Source: Neoechinorhynchus agilis (Eukaryota > Acanthocephala). From it: 64,000 nt of DNA. The stretch lies in contig CM121342.1 of the NCBI GenBank assembly GCA_051530055.1, positions 248,001 to 312,000 on the forward strand, read 5' to 3'. The notes beneath the pieces are model-generated. The model was not told where the DNA came from. It saw only the letters and a list, made by a program, of their open reading frames with translations, and did not search any database. The position numbers and the translations under genes were made by a program. The number at the start of each line of letters is the position of its first letter. The stretch's first letter is position 1. Positions 45,881 through 55,739 of this stretch are shown here, piece after piece.

Positions 45881-46790
45881 GTGATGCACCGAGATTCTCA
45901 CCATCCTTGGGCGATGAAAGCGGCGATATACGCTGGTATGCATAAATCGGCAACCACCTGCTCATCGTCGTGGGACGCGAAGCGTGGAGCGGTGGAAGCA
46001 GTAAACAAGATCTTCGCGGACAACGGATATTCGACAGAGGAGATCGAAGGATTCCAGCGAGAAGTGGAAAATAGAATTAGACGAGACGCTGGACCCATGA
46101 GGGAACGAAAGGACGATAGGCCGATCCTACGAATTCCGTACGTGAGTGAAATGTTCACGAAGAGAGTTAAAGTACTGCTCAGGCAAGCAGGGTTGAATGT
46201 GCGTATTGTGCACAGAGGGTGTAGAACGCTGCGGAGGATGCTGACGAGAACGAGGCATCATGAGGATCATCAGGAATGCCCTCGGTCGTGCCTAATGTGC
46301 AGATACGCAGCAGGTGCGAGGATGGACGAGGAGCGTCAGCAAGCCATTGATCGTGACTGGAAGATGTGCGATCAGAGCAGTGTGGTCTACGAGATCCGGT
46401 GTGAACGGTGTCGGATTGACCGTGGCCACTTGGTCACGTACGTGGGAAAAACAGAAAGGCCACTTCGCCAAAGAGTGGCCGAGCATGTACGAAACTCCTT
46501 GATCCACCCGGATGGAACAGTTCAGCTGTCCACGCGCATAATGTACAAAGCGCAGGATCCCGTCGAACTGTCGATAGCGGAAGCGCTGATCATATCCCGA
46601 GAGACCCGGGATCGTGAGGACTCTAGCGGGCATCGGTCGGTAGGACACTCATTAACCAGAAGGATGAGTTGTCTGCCGTCATGAATCTCATGTGAAACTC
46701 CACTCCACTCGCATTGTAGATTACACCCTGAAGAAGCCGTTGGACGGCGAAAGCTAGGTGTTTCAATAAAAGCTCTTTCAGTCGGATTGT
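45881..46790 (+). mobile_element. Penelope-like element 1, 3' part with GIY-YIG endonuclease
   Basis: A 267-codon frame (45881-46684) carries the C-terminal part of a Penelope polyprotein. An HHPWAMKAAIYAGMHK region follows the RT, then RIPYVSEMF, a cysteine-rich ECPRSCLMC, and a GIY-YIG domain (VVYEIRCERC ... HLVTYVGKTERPLRQRVAEH). The reverse transcriptase is missing, so the element is 5'-truncated, as is common. A hammerhead-like motif follows the stop at 46723-46761. The frame is intact, suggesting a fairly recent insertion. Confidence 0.88.
46723..46761 (+). ncRNA. hammerhead-like ribozyme motif of Penelope element 1, AGCT type
   Basis: Stem I ACACC (723-727) with GGTGT (757-761); CTGAAGA (728-734); an extra A; stem II GCCGT/ACGGC with loop TGG; GAA (749-751); self-complementary AGCT (752-755); A as the cleavage base (756). 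Penelope elements are known to carry minimal type I hammerheads in their terminal repeats, often acting as dimers through a palindromic stem III. This is the best-paired example in the window. Confidence 0.7.
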
Positions 46791-46904
46791 CAATCAAACA
46801 ATCATCAATAGATAAAACATGCGGCTGAACAACCAAGCAGCGCTTAGTAATCTTAGTAATCAGATTAGTTTGATATATATTTAAACTTTCCTATTTTTTT
46901 TGTT

Positions 46905-47300
46905 GTGCGCATCAAATTCCAAGAAACATTCTTATTACTTAATATTTCGTGGACAAAATCCACCTCTTCAGACATCTACAAGATTGGTTTGTCGGGTCTT
47001 CTTTTTGCAAAAACCAGCCTGTTAGAAAAGGGACGACATTGGCTGCTTTCTGCAAAAAGAACACGGCGAAAATACCTACATGCGGAGTCTACGAAATAGG
47101 ATGTTCGGAATGTGATAAAAAGTATATTGGACAGACGAAGCAAGGTCTGAGCAAACGCATCCAACAGCACAAATACGTGCATAGGCGTTTTGATCGATCT
47201 TCTGCAATATTGAACCACGAGCGTTAAGGAAATGAAAGCAATGGAAAATCGAATATTAAAACCGAAGTTGATGCAGGTTGAAATCGAATTCTTCAGAATA
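46905..47300 (+). mobile_element. Penelope-like element 3, GIY-YIG remnant
   Basis: Frame at 46949-47227 reads LAAFCKKNTAKIPTCGVYEI, then GCSECDKKYIGQTKQGLSKR, then IQQHKYVHRRFDRSSAILNH, a Penelope-type GIY-YIG endonuclease with its CxxC. It is from a different family from element 1 and is only a fragment; no RT and no hammerhead motif seen. Confidence 0.8.
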
Positions 47301-47397
47301 TCGAATTTCCCAGTTCTTAAGATCACAACGGAGCTGACTTGGCATAAAGGTAAACTGATTTATTGAGTAAATAATAATTAATTTTGGTTAATTAGGA

Positions 47398-48010
47398 GAT
47401 AGCGAAATCTGAGCATTTTCTCCAAAACCACATTCGATCATATAGAAGTGGATCGCCTATGTCTGTACCAGAATGGTAGTCTAATTCATTAACTTGGAAG
47501 GCTTCTTCATCTGGGAAATATTTCAGCGGAGGAACAAGCGTCTCAGAAAACTCTTCTGATGATTTCTTTACCTCGGCGAATGGATTAACTGCAAGATTCG
47601 CTTTTAAAATACTTAAATTTAAATAATTGAATTATACTTAATAGAAATCGATCATTTCTTACACGCTGCGCTGCAGACACTTTGGTCGTATTTCAGTGAA
47701 TCCATCATCAAACAATCTCAGAATATTCGTGCCGATAATATACGTCGCTGTTTGGGAGACTACAAATGCTAAGATCGAGGAAAGGCAGCTTCCTATCGCC
47801 AAATAAAATGGGTAGCAAAAACGATGGTCCTCCTCGTTGATGTAGAAAACAAACAATCCGATTCCCACTTGTTGACAGGTCACTTAGTACGAAGATCGAG
47901 AATATTTACAATAGTAGGCGACACTTACAAGATATTTGTCCAAAGACCGAAGAAACTTGATGCCACTAGATCCGAACTTGTCATTGGGATGGAAAATGAG
48001 ACACGGCCAT
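47398..48010 (-). CDS. multi-exon small membrane protein, unrecognised
   Basis: Three exon-like minus-strand blocks: 48010-47945 (ending FFGLWTNIL or, in another frame, KFLRSLDKYL, before a GTAAGT donor), 47883-47660 (GLFVFYINEEDHRFCYPFYL, then a hydrophobic AIGSCLSSILAFVVSQTATY, then IIGTNILRLFDDG), and 47602-47398 (NPFAEVKKSSEEFSETLVPP ... DRMWFWRKCSDFAIS, stop). The blocks look like real coding sequence but I could not make all splice phases agree, so the joins are uncertain or an indel is present. At least one or two membrane segments; no family assigned. Confidence 0.4.
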
Positions 48011-48926
48011 GAGAAAAGCCGCAGTTTCGCAATGAGGAAACGCCGCGAGTGTGGTCGCGACCACTGAGGGCAGAGAGATGCCTCTTCTTTGTGGACGGTG
48101 GTGATTGTTTAAACGTTTTGTTGTTGTGTGTGTAAATGAAAGAGTTGCTTACAAAAAATAATTCATCTTTAATTTTAATTCGTAAACGCTGTACAAGCTA
48201 AATGTAACTTATAATCTTTTTTTATCGCGATGTTTAGGTTTTGGTTCCGATACGTGGACGCCAATATTAAATTATATATTCTCAATTACTAGCGATTATT
48301 TACTATTTCGCAAAATTCATTCAGCTCCATGTTCAACTTTTCTTAATAAACACTGTTAATCTCTTAGACAATGCTCGCTGTGAGCAAAGTTTTCAGGGAC
48401 GTTGGAAAAATGGAACTTCCGGTAATACAACGTTTTAATCTATTTTTAAAACTACAAATGCGTTAATAATACGTTTATTTGTTACTTAACAAGAATTGGA
48501 CCAATGAACCTTTGGGTCCTCATCAACACTCGAACATTCAAAACATTTTAAACTTAGCTTCTTTTTCAACGCTTTAAATTTCACGTAGCTTGAAAACTTT
48601 CTGTAACTTTAAAATCGCAAAACTGCCTGCAAAATTCATTGGATTGAATTTTTATCAGAGATAAAGTCGACAGCCGATCTGTAAACAAGGGAGATCTGAA
48701 TTCACCGCCTATGCTCGATAAAAAGCATATTGATTATTAGTATTCAAAATCGAAATTTCAATGATGTTAGATTCTCAAAGAAGGACGTGCACCTATTTAA
48801 TGTATAGACTCGTTTGAGATACGTACACCAAAGGTTCGCATTCTATGTTCATCTATACTGTTGAAAAGTTTGTTTGCGGGTTGTTTGCCAGCTTTCATTC
48901 ACAGTGCATTATGCTTTACAATTTAT
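48011..48926. other. intergenic region with one dispersed short repeat
   Basis: AT-rich. Positions 48475-48535 contain GGACCAATGAACCTTTGGGT followed by CCTCATCAACACT, related to 36690-36733 and 50065-50112. No gene seen. Confidence 0.4.
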
Positions 48927-49320
48927 TTAAAGTCCTCGATCATATAAGTATACAATTATAAGAATTATGATGAGAATTAGAATAATCGTCGGGATTACAA
49001 TCTTGATGATTTTGTTTCCACTTTGATATTCGATTTCATTCACGAATGTTACCTCTTTCGTTTCGATCTTCTGCTTGTCATGTTGTTTGTATATTGCTAT
49101 ACCGTTGACTTCTTTGGAATCAATGGGCGTGTAATTTGTTTGGTAAAATGCACCAGTGTCAAATGCCCAATTATTGTCAGGCTTTGCTAAACCGCAATTC
49201 AATCGTATTTTAGTTAAATGGATACCAACTTGACCCAATGCAAACGAATAGTAGACCAACAAACAGCGCGACCAACGTGCACATTCAGCGGCGTCTTCAA
49301 GTCTAGTTGGATTTTATACT
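48927..49320 (-). CDS. single-pass membrane protein, C-terminal exon, unrecognised
   Basis: Minus-strand open block with no in-frame ATG at its start. It probably follows an intron ending TAG before CTTGAAGACG near 49310. It reads LEDAAECARWSRCLLVYYSF, ALGQVGIHLTKIRLNCGLAK, then a polar stretch, then a strongly hydrophobic KIIKIVIPTIILILIIILII and VYLYDRGL at the end. The predicted topology is one C-terminal membrane anchor with a very short tail. Family not recognised; upstream exons not identified. Confidence 0.45.
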
Positions 49321-50663
49321 CAAACCGGTTACACGAAATTTAATATACGTCAAAACAAAAGAAACGGTAAAATACTGTAGCGAGGAAAAGTGCACAAGAG
49401 TGACCATTGAAGAACAGGGATGTGTTGTTATATTTATGGAAATAAAACCTGCTAATATTAGATTTTTTCCAACCTTTTGTTCGATAAACCGCGATACAAG
49501 AGGCACCTCGTTTAAACTTAAACCTTGTCAGTTTGAATGTATCACTCTATTAATTTTTCCATTGTCAACGAGCGCAGTAGACCATAAAAAGACATTTGTA
49601 TTACTTAAACGTCTGCCTTTCTCAAATTTATACTTAATATGAATCGCTTGAATACGCTATAATATTCTAGGAATCTGCTCACAATTAGACGTACTCCAGC
49701 ATTACTTTTTCACAGTAGTTTAAAAACCAGTAAAGTACTAAGCTGAAAAGTTTAATTTTCAAAACAGTGTCATTTTTATTTTGGACTGCTCAAATCATTC
49801 ATTTACTGGTCGTAGTAGATGCGTCAATTTTTGACCCCGATCATGTAAAAGTTAATGTTACCTAAGCCTTTAAGATTTCAACCATGAATTCTACAGGTCA
49901 TTTTCTCGTTGTCTACACCGAAAATACTTCTTCAGCCTACTAATACAAATTGGAGACATGACAAAGTTTCTATATTTCAGTTTGAATTGAACTTAACTTT
50001 ATCTTCACTTTCAAGATCCCTGAGCCTCATTGATTTTCGACTTATAATAACAACACGTTTTATTGTTCAAAGTAGAGGAATTAAGTACCCCTGTGTCCTC
50101 GTGAGCACTCGAGTTAAGGAAAAGTTTGCTAGGTTGGGTTTTTCCTCTGGTTCATTTCGGGTAAATATTGGGCAGTATAAAAGAGGAGCGGAGGCAGAAG
50201 AAGGATGAAAGGAAGTGGGATTGCGAGTGTTTTGCTCCTGTTAAAAGGGGAATAAAATGTTGTACAAATTGTGGTGGCAAGGTTGAGAGGCGTTTTTATT
50301 CTTTGTTGAAAATTTATGAAGGCGTTCGGTGAGCGGGGGAAAATCAACTGTGCAAATTTTGACGACAAATGCGACAGTCAAGAAAACGCAAATATTTTCG
50401 TCCAGTAGTTCTTCAAAATACAAATCGAGGGCTTTTCATCTAATGGTTAGCGCTTAAGCCTATATGAACGACATGAAATTCCAATGTCAATTTTTCGATA
50501 CGTGCAATAACATTAGTGAACTTCTTTGATCGTCGTGGAATGAGAAGGGTTTATCGTACACTTATCGTCAAAATTATTACACGGCTTAAAAACGGCGAAT
50601 CTTTTAACTTCTTAAAGGTATTCATTTGGTTTTATTATACTTTTTAAGATAAATTTTCCTTTT
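49321..50663. other. intergenic region
   Basis: Open frames at 49307-49642, 49909-50208 and 50129-50423 lie on opposite strands over the same DNA, lack domains and are treated as chance. A dispersed-repeat relative (AGAGGAATTAAGTACCCCTG, then TGTCCTCGTGAGCACTCGAG) lies at 50073-50112. Confidence 0.35.
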
Positions 50664-51062
50664 TTATTGGTTCCGTGATATCCTTTCGCAGGGCGAAAAT
50701 AACAGATCAGTTTTCCTACCTGATGGCGGCATTTTGTTAAAATCCTTACGCTTTATGTTTCGGATAAACATAATGATCTTGATAAAAATCAGACATTGGA
50801 CCAATTCCAATAAAAGAAGAATTATTGTGACCAAGAGTACAAATAGTATAATCAAGACAATTTTCCACTTCAGTTTTCCAAAATGATCAATATTGTCTAA
50901 AAGATCGTAAAGAGGATCGTCGTAATTCAATTGGTCATACAAGTTCTTATTTCTTTCCCTTGTTGCGTTCCTTGGGACATTGAAATCCTTCGGTGTTAAA
51001 ATCGGAAATGACGATATATAAAAATAAAATAAAAATAGCAAAAAAAATGTGTTTGAAATCAT
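50664..51062 (-). CDS. small secreted/membrane protein, unrecognised
   Basis: 132 codons from ATG at 51062. The N-terminus (MISNTFFLLFLFYFYISSFP) is a likely signal peptide. A polar segment follows (NVPRNATRERNKNLYDQLNY), then a membrane helix at about residues 67-96 (VLIILFVLLVTIILLLLELV) and a basic tail (RNIKRKDFNKMPPSGRKT). This gives a type I single-pass protein. It has the same general plan as 54162-54761 but no visible sequence similarity. Confidence 0.55.
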   Translation of the reverse strand: MISNTFFLLFLFYFYISSFPILTPKDFNVPRNATRERNKNLYDQLNYDDPLYDLLDNIDHFGKLKWKIVLIILFVLLVTIILLLLELVQCLIFIKIIMFIRNIKRKDFNKMPPSGRKTDLLFSPCERISRNQ

Positions 51063-51482
51063 CTAATTTCATTTTAAGTACACTAGCATTTTATTTATGT
51101 CAATTGTTCCATGGCAACAGTTATATTATAATAATAATTATGACGTTATCGTTACGGAACAAACATATTCTTGTGACGTCAACGAATCACACCGACTATC
51201 CCAAGTTCGCCGCAACAGCATTCGCCCGCCGCGTCATGGATCGATTACTGCTCAGTTTGCTCGAGGATGCTTCACCTTACCAAAAGTGGTCTAATTAGAG
51301 TTCATGGTTCAACTTCCTCTCGATGTGGAGAATCGAATCGCAAATCTAACGTCCAACCTACCACTTCATTGACTGCAAACAGAAAAAAATTTATTCGTCA
51401 AAGGCAAACCATGGATCGACCGCTGTCGCTGAATAACCAAAGCAACATTCTATAGTTAAGTATCCGTTTTTTTTATTTGAGG
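51063..51482. other. intergenic region with short overlapping frames
   Basis: Plus-strand frames at 51097-51294 and 51267-51455 might be one degraded coding stretch (KSGLIRVHGSTSSRCGE is notable), but nothing recognisable is present. Confidence 0.3.
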
Positions 51483-52618
51483 TCACAATCCGATCCACTG
51501 CATGAATTTGTTTGCCCAGTCTGCTGAGGAAATCCACTCAAAGGGCAATCTCGACAGGATTTTCAAGAATACACAGCGGAATTTTAGGCGTTGTTCTGGA
51601 GGCCTTCCTCTGGAATAAAAAACTAGGCCTGAAATAGCCCAAGAGCACCATATTACTTTGCATATCTTGGCGCTAAGCCTAATACGAGCGGCACGTCTCG
51701 CCTTAACTCTGGCTGTCTTTAAAAGTTTTTCCATCTTGTGTTTATCGGAGGCGGGCGAAAGGTTATTAGTGAAAGTATAACCTAAAATATCAAGCTTCTT
51801 ATAAGCAGGGTCGAAATCTAACCAAAAAAATCCTTGATATAATCCCGGGTGTTCTTCTTACCCACTCGAGATTTAGATTTGATTAAAAATTTCGTCTTCT
51901 TTTCATTCAAAGAGAGACCCATTTGAGGTAGGTGGGATTTTAAAAAGTTCAGCACGGCAGCCAGTTTCGCACGTGCTCTCAAATAATTTAACTCTTTGAT
52001 AACTACAGTAGGTCATCGGCGTACATAGTGACGCTACGACAAATCGTACAATTTTTAATCAAAAATTGAGTTGCCAAGCAAAAAAGTATGGGTGATAAAG
52101 GTGAGCCTTGAGGGACTCCTTTGGATTGATAGAATATAGACCTTGATGGGTCATCTGCAAAGAAAAATCGTTTACATTTCAGGATGTTGTTCACCCTAGC
52201 AATTATATTAAATAGAAAACAAAAAAAATCTTAAACTATTCACCATAAAAGCAATGTCAATATTATCAAAAGCTTTAGAAATATCGAAAGAGATAAGAAT
52301 GTTTGTTGACTTGGGGTGACTAAAAAGGTTATCTATTATTTGAGCAATTGCAGTATGAACAGATTTCTCTGGGAGGAAACCATGACAGCGCTCATCAATA
52401 TGGTGATGTTTAAAAGAAAAATCCATTATAATTTTGGCCAAAACTCGCTCGTATATGGAAACAAACGAATTCTGAATGGAGATAAGGGTGATCATGTCGC
52501 TGGGGATGCCCCAGATACCACAAATACCATTGTCCTCCCAACTCTTGTATGTTTTTGAATCCTGGACGTTATATCGCTGTGACCTAAAGCTCCAAGAAGG
52601 CTTACCCTGTGAATTCAT
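51483..52618 (-). mobile_element. non-LTR LINE reverse transcriptase, degraded
   Basis: Minus-strand blocks show RT motifs in order: YERVLAKIIMDFSF, HGFLPEKSVHTAIAQIIDNL, LISFDISKAFDNI (first catalytic Asp), QSKGVPQGSPLSPILF, and MYADDLL (catalytic YADD). After frame breaks come LDFDPAYKKLDILGYTFTNN and a C-terminal KTARVKARRAARIRLSAKI. Several stops and frameshifts separate them, so it is a dead copy. The clade cannot be fixed by eye; a CR1/Jockey-like group is plausible. Confidence 0.82.
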
Positions 52619-52624
52619 TCGAAG

Positions 52625-52930
52625 GACCTAGTCCTCAATACCGAGGTTCTCACTCGCACTGGTGTAATCTCCATCGAGAAACATATCATCGATATCCAAC
52701 TGCGTTGGAGTGGCCAAGTACGACACTTACTCGTTTATTGCCTTCGCAAAATTGTAATGTTTGCTGAGCTAGAACAAGGTACCCGATCAGACGGAGGCCA
52801 AAAGAAGCGATATAAGAACCAACTAAAGAGATCGTTACAGGCCGCAAACATTCCCCCTACTCGTTCGGAGGCAACTGCTAGTGATCGAAAGCTATGGGGG
52901 TATCGCTGCCGCTATTGCCTTATCAGTCTT
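52625..52930 (+). mobile_element. LINE C-terminal fragment, opposite strand
   Basis: Plus-strand reading gives TRTGVISIEKHIIDIQLRWS, GQVRHL, then after one frame change ELEQGTRSDGGQKKRYKNQL, KRSLQAANIPPTRSEATASD, RKLWGY. This QLRW-G-V ... G-RS-GGQ--RYK pattern is the conserved C-terminal tail of many animal LINE ORF2 proteins. Only this tail is present. Confidence 0.7.
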
Positions 52931-53613
52931 GAAATAGAGCCACGACAAACAGCTGAACAACAATGAGAAGCTAGGAAACGAAGTAACCTTTAAGCCGATC
53001 GCGACAATGTCCAATTCCGATGCACCATGTGCCGAAAAAAAATTCTCTCCAGAATATGACTTGTCGCCCCTCTCTCTGTCGTCGACCTCTCTCTCGTCGT
53101 TGACCGTCATCCACACCGGATCCGTCATCCACTCAAAACGCCATATTGAATTAGTCGTAATCGGTTTTCAAAATCGTTCTTTATTTTAGGCAGCAAAACG
53201 GAATCCCTTTCCTTCTTATAACGCGAGCTTAAGTATCATTTTTACGGTGATTAGTCAATTGTGAACCACCATCGTATGTAAATGCGACATCATGACGCCC
53301 AAATAGCAGCCGAGATTTTAATGACGCTTAGTGTTCCAACTTCTATGACTAAAGCACAAATGTTGACTAACTAAAGTGATCCATGACCTAGAAATGGAAA
53401 CTGACGAGCAGTCCTAATCAAATTTCGATTTAAACATTTCATTCCTTGTAATTAATTCTTTGAGGATTTGGAAGGAGCAAATGCGAGTTATTCAAGGAGG
53501 TTAAAACATGAATGACCACCCAGATTGAAGCCTTTTATGGATTTACTGTTTTTGTGTGCTAAAATAGGACCTATGTTTGTGCAGACAATATAATAGACAA
53601 TCACCCATGAACT
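52931..53613. other. intergenic region with a relative of the 36735 minisatellite
   Basis: Positions 53085-53135 carry GTCATCCACACCGGATCCGT followed by CATCCACTC, the reverse complement of the 18-bp unit at 36735. The flanking CGACGACAGAGAG-type sequence is also related. No gene seen. Confidence 0.45.
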
Positions 53614-53974
53614 TTAACCCTTTGCACATCGCCAAGCTCATAAAGGAAGTCACTATCATCCTCTGAATCGCTAATATCTGTATCATTAGATGAGTCTAAA
53701 CTGCTGTCTTCAAACATCATCCGAGCTGCTTCGTCAGCTGTAAATCGCTTTTTTTACTCGCAATTACGTCTATTTTTAGGAATCAGTTACTTCCGGTGAG
53801 TGGGTGCATTCGTTTTTGACGTCGGACTGCTCCGATAACGATATGCCCCACCGGGTAGGACGTACGATCGTAAGACTTGTATGCTACCAATAAGTCCCAC
53901 CGGGTGGGGCATACGATCGGAATGAGAAAATAAAAATGTCCCACCGTGTGGGACAGTCGAGGGAAAAGGGTTAA
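53614..53974 (-). mobile_element. piggyBac-derived MITE, 353 bp plus TTAA duplications
   Basis: Flanked by TTAA at 53614-53617 and 53971-53974, the piggyBac target duplication, with CCCTTT at one end and AAAGGG at the other. The minus strand between 53755 and 53618 encodes KKRFTADEAARMMFEDSSLD and SSNDTDISDSEDDSDFLYEL, like the acidic N-terminus of piggyBac-family transposases; the catalytic core is gone. Three near-palindromic 17-mers, GCCCCACCGGGTAGGAC (about 53844), GTCCCACCGGGTGGGGC (about 53892) and GTCCCACCGTGTGGGAC (about 53939), are spaced 47-48 bp apart near one end. Confidence 0.78.
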
Positions 53975-54161
53975 GATCTCGTCGTGTTCGTTTAGCAATA
54001 TATCGTCTTCGAGAAGCCTATCATCCAAATGAAGTAACCAATCGACAACCTTACCTAAGAAGTGTAAAAAAGCTGGTTCTTTTGCAAATGATGTTGAATA
54101 AAATCCGCAGTCATGGCAACGAAGCTTAAAAAATTATCCATCGGAGATTAACTAATTGGCA

Positions 54162-54761
54162 ATGCGTGCTATCTTTATTTTTACAGCTACGGTTTTCCAT
54201 TTTTGGATTATGTCGTTACCAATAAAGGATGACAACACTTCGAATTATCATTCCACTGTCGAAACTCCGACAAATACAAAATTAAATTCTGATCAATTAC
54301 CAATACACGTTTCACCTCCCATGAATGACTTGACGAATGATAAAAATGACAAACTTGCAGATGGCAATCCTAAATTTGATATTTTAATATTTCTCTTTTT
54401 GTGTTTGTTGATCCTAATACTTATCCTCACCCTTTGCTGTATTTCAAAAAGATCGAGAAATCGAAAGTGCATTGAACAATTGAAAAAGCTTCCGAATGAA
54501 GAATGGGAAAATGTATATGCGAATTACTCTCCGATAGTTGATGGTGGTTCTTCCAAGGAGTCAAGTAATCTTTATAAGGACGGTAATTTTGTGGCGCATA
54601 TTAAACTTTTCTGGCATCCAAAGGAACATTTTACAACCAATGATGAACAGCACAAAGGTCCTGGCAAACTGCTTCTTAGCAAAAGAGAAAACTTCACCGA
54701 GGTCATTAGATTAGATGACAATACAGTGATCGCAGGAATTTTTTCGTCCAACCGGGATTAA
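54162..54761 (+). CDS. type I single-pass membrane protein, unrecognised
   Basis: 199 residues from ATG at 54162. Likely signal peptide at residues 1-18 (MRAIFIFTATVFHFWIMS), then a polar, Asn/Thr/Pro-rich ectodomain of about 50 residues. A membrane helix follows at about residues 73-94 (FDILIFLFLCLLILILILTL), then a basic stop-transfer SKRSRNRK and a cytoplasmic domain of about 100 residues (LPNEEWENVYANYSPIVDGG ... GKLLLSKRENFTEVIRLDDN). No domain recognised. Single exon, with the polyadenylation-like AATAAA at 54781 soon after the stop. Confidence 0.65.
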   Translation: MRAIFIFTATVFHFWIMSLPIKDDNTSNYHSTVETPTNTKLNSDQLPIHVSPPMNDLTNDKNDKLADGNPKFDILIFLFLCLLILILILTLCCISKRSRNRKCIEQLKKLPNEEWENVYANYSPIVDGGSSKESSNLYKDGNFVAHIKLFWHPKEHFTTNDEQHKGPGKLLLSKRENFTEVIRLDDNTVIAGIFSSNRD

Positions 54762-54952
54762 TTTTTATTAGATCCTTTAAAATAAACGTTTATTGAGATT
54801 TTTCTTTGATTTAGAGAAAATATCCCGCGAAGGTTTTAAATTCGATGATCCGCCATGCTTTCTATCCTAGACTAACTTTGCAATTACGAACCGCAGTTTT
54901 AAGAAAAGCTTCCCATTAGTTAAAAGTGTTGAAAAGATAATTCATTGTTATT

Positions 54953-55735
54953 TGTTGATAGGAGAGATAAATAAGATTAAGATTTTATTGGATATTTCGA
55001 TCCACTATCTCGGATCTTCTTCAGCGATCTAAAACACATATAACAGGGATTCTCAATTCACACGTCACATAACATCCGGTAGGAGTCGCATCCTTAATTT
55101 GAAATTATTGCCCTCGAACGTTTCGAACCTATTTATATATAAGGATTCGATGATAATACGTTCGAAACGCCGACCATTGCAAACTAGTGTTGTAGCGGCA
55201 CTAAAATCAATAGTGTGACCTGTGTTTTTTGCATGGGCCACCACTGCGGAACTAATATCCGTGTTGCGAACAACTGATGATTTGTGCTCCTTCATCCGTC
55301 GGGTGAAATTGTTGGTCTGCCCCACATAGACCTGTTCACAACCGGAGCACGGAATTTTAGAGACCGCACCAGATGACTGTTGGCCATTCTTGGGACATAT
55401 CAATCCGTGTAGAGTGCATCCCCTCTTTGTGTATACATTTACTCTCTTGGCCTTGTGGCGGCGACTTCCACGTAATGACGGGCAGCCGGAAGAAGTTTCC
55501 TTTCCCCGAATGAAAGCAGGGACAACAAGCATTCACCACAATGTAAAGATAATAAACTTAATCTTCTTCTTACGTGACGCCGCCAAAGCCTCACATCCTG
55601 ATTTTATGATGCGCTCCATAGCAAAATAAGAATGATCATCAGGGAATGGCAGTTCAACGTAGATCTCTTCCTTTTTTTGACTTTGTCTCCCCACTCTCGC
55701 AGTTCCTCTCCTGTCTACGAACACTGAATGGAATT
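54953..55735 (-). mobile_element. Penelope-like element 2, inverted copy
   Basis: Reverse-strand copy of the 3' part of the element at 55740-56910. It encodes MGRQSQKKEEIYVELPFPDD in one frame and, after a shift, KRVNVYTKRGCTLHGLICPK, NGQQSSGAVSKIPCSGCEQV, YVGQTNNFTRRMKEHKSSVV and INRFETFEGNNFKLRMRLLP, the GIY-YIG endonuclease. It keeps about 138 bp (55452-55590) that the plus copy has lost. Its hammerhead-like end lies at about 54980-55030 (minus). Confidence 0.87.
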
Positions 55736-55739
55736 TAAC

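Noticed and set aside
49307..49642. 111-codon plus-strand ORF
   Set aside because: No domain or signal peptide, a minus-strand ORF of similar length covers the same bases, and it overlaps the likely intron of the minus-strand gene at 48927.
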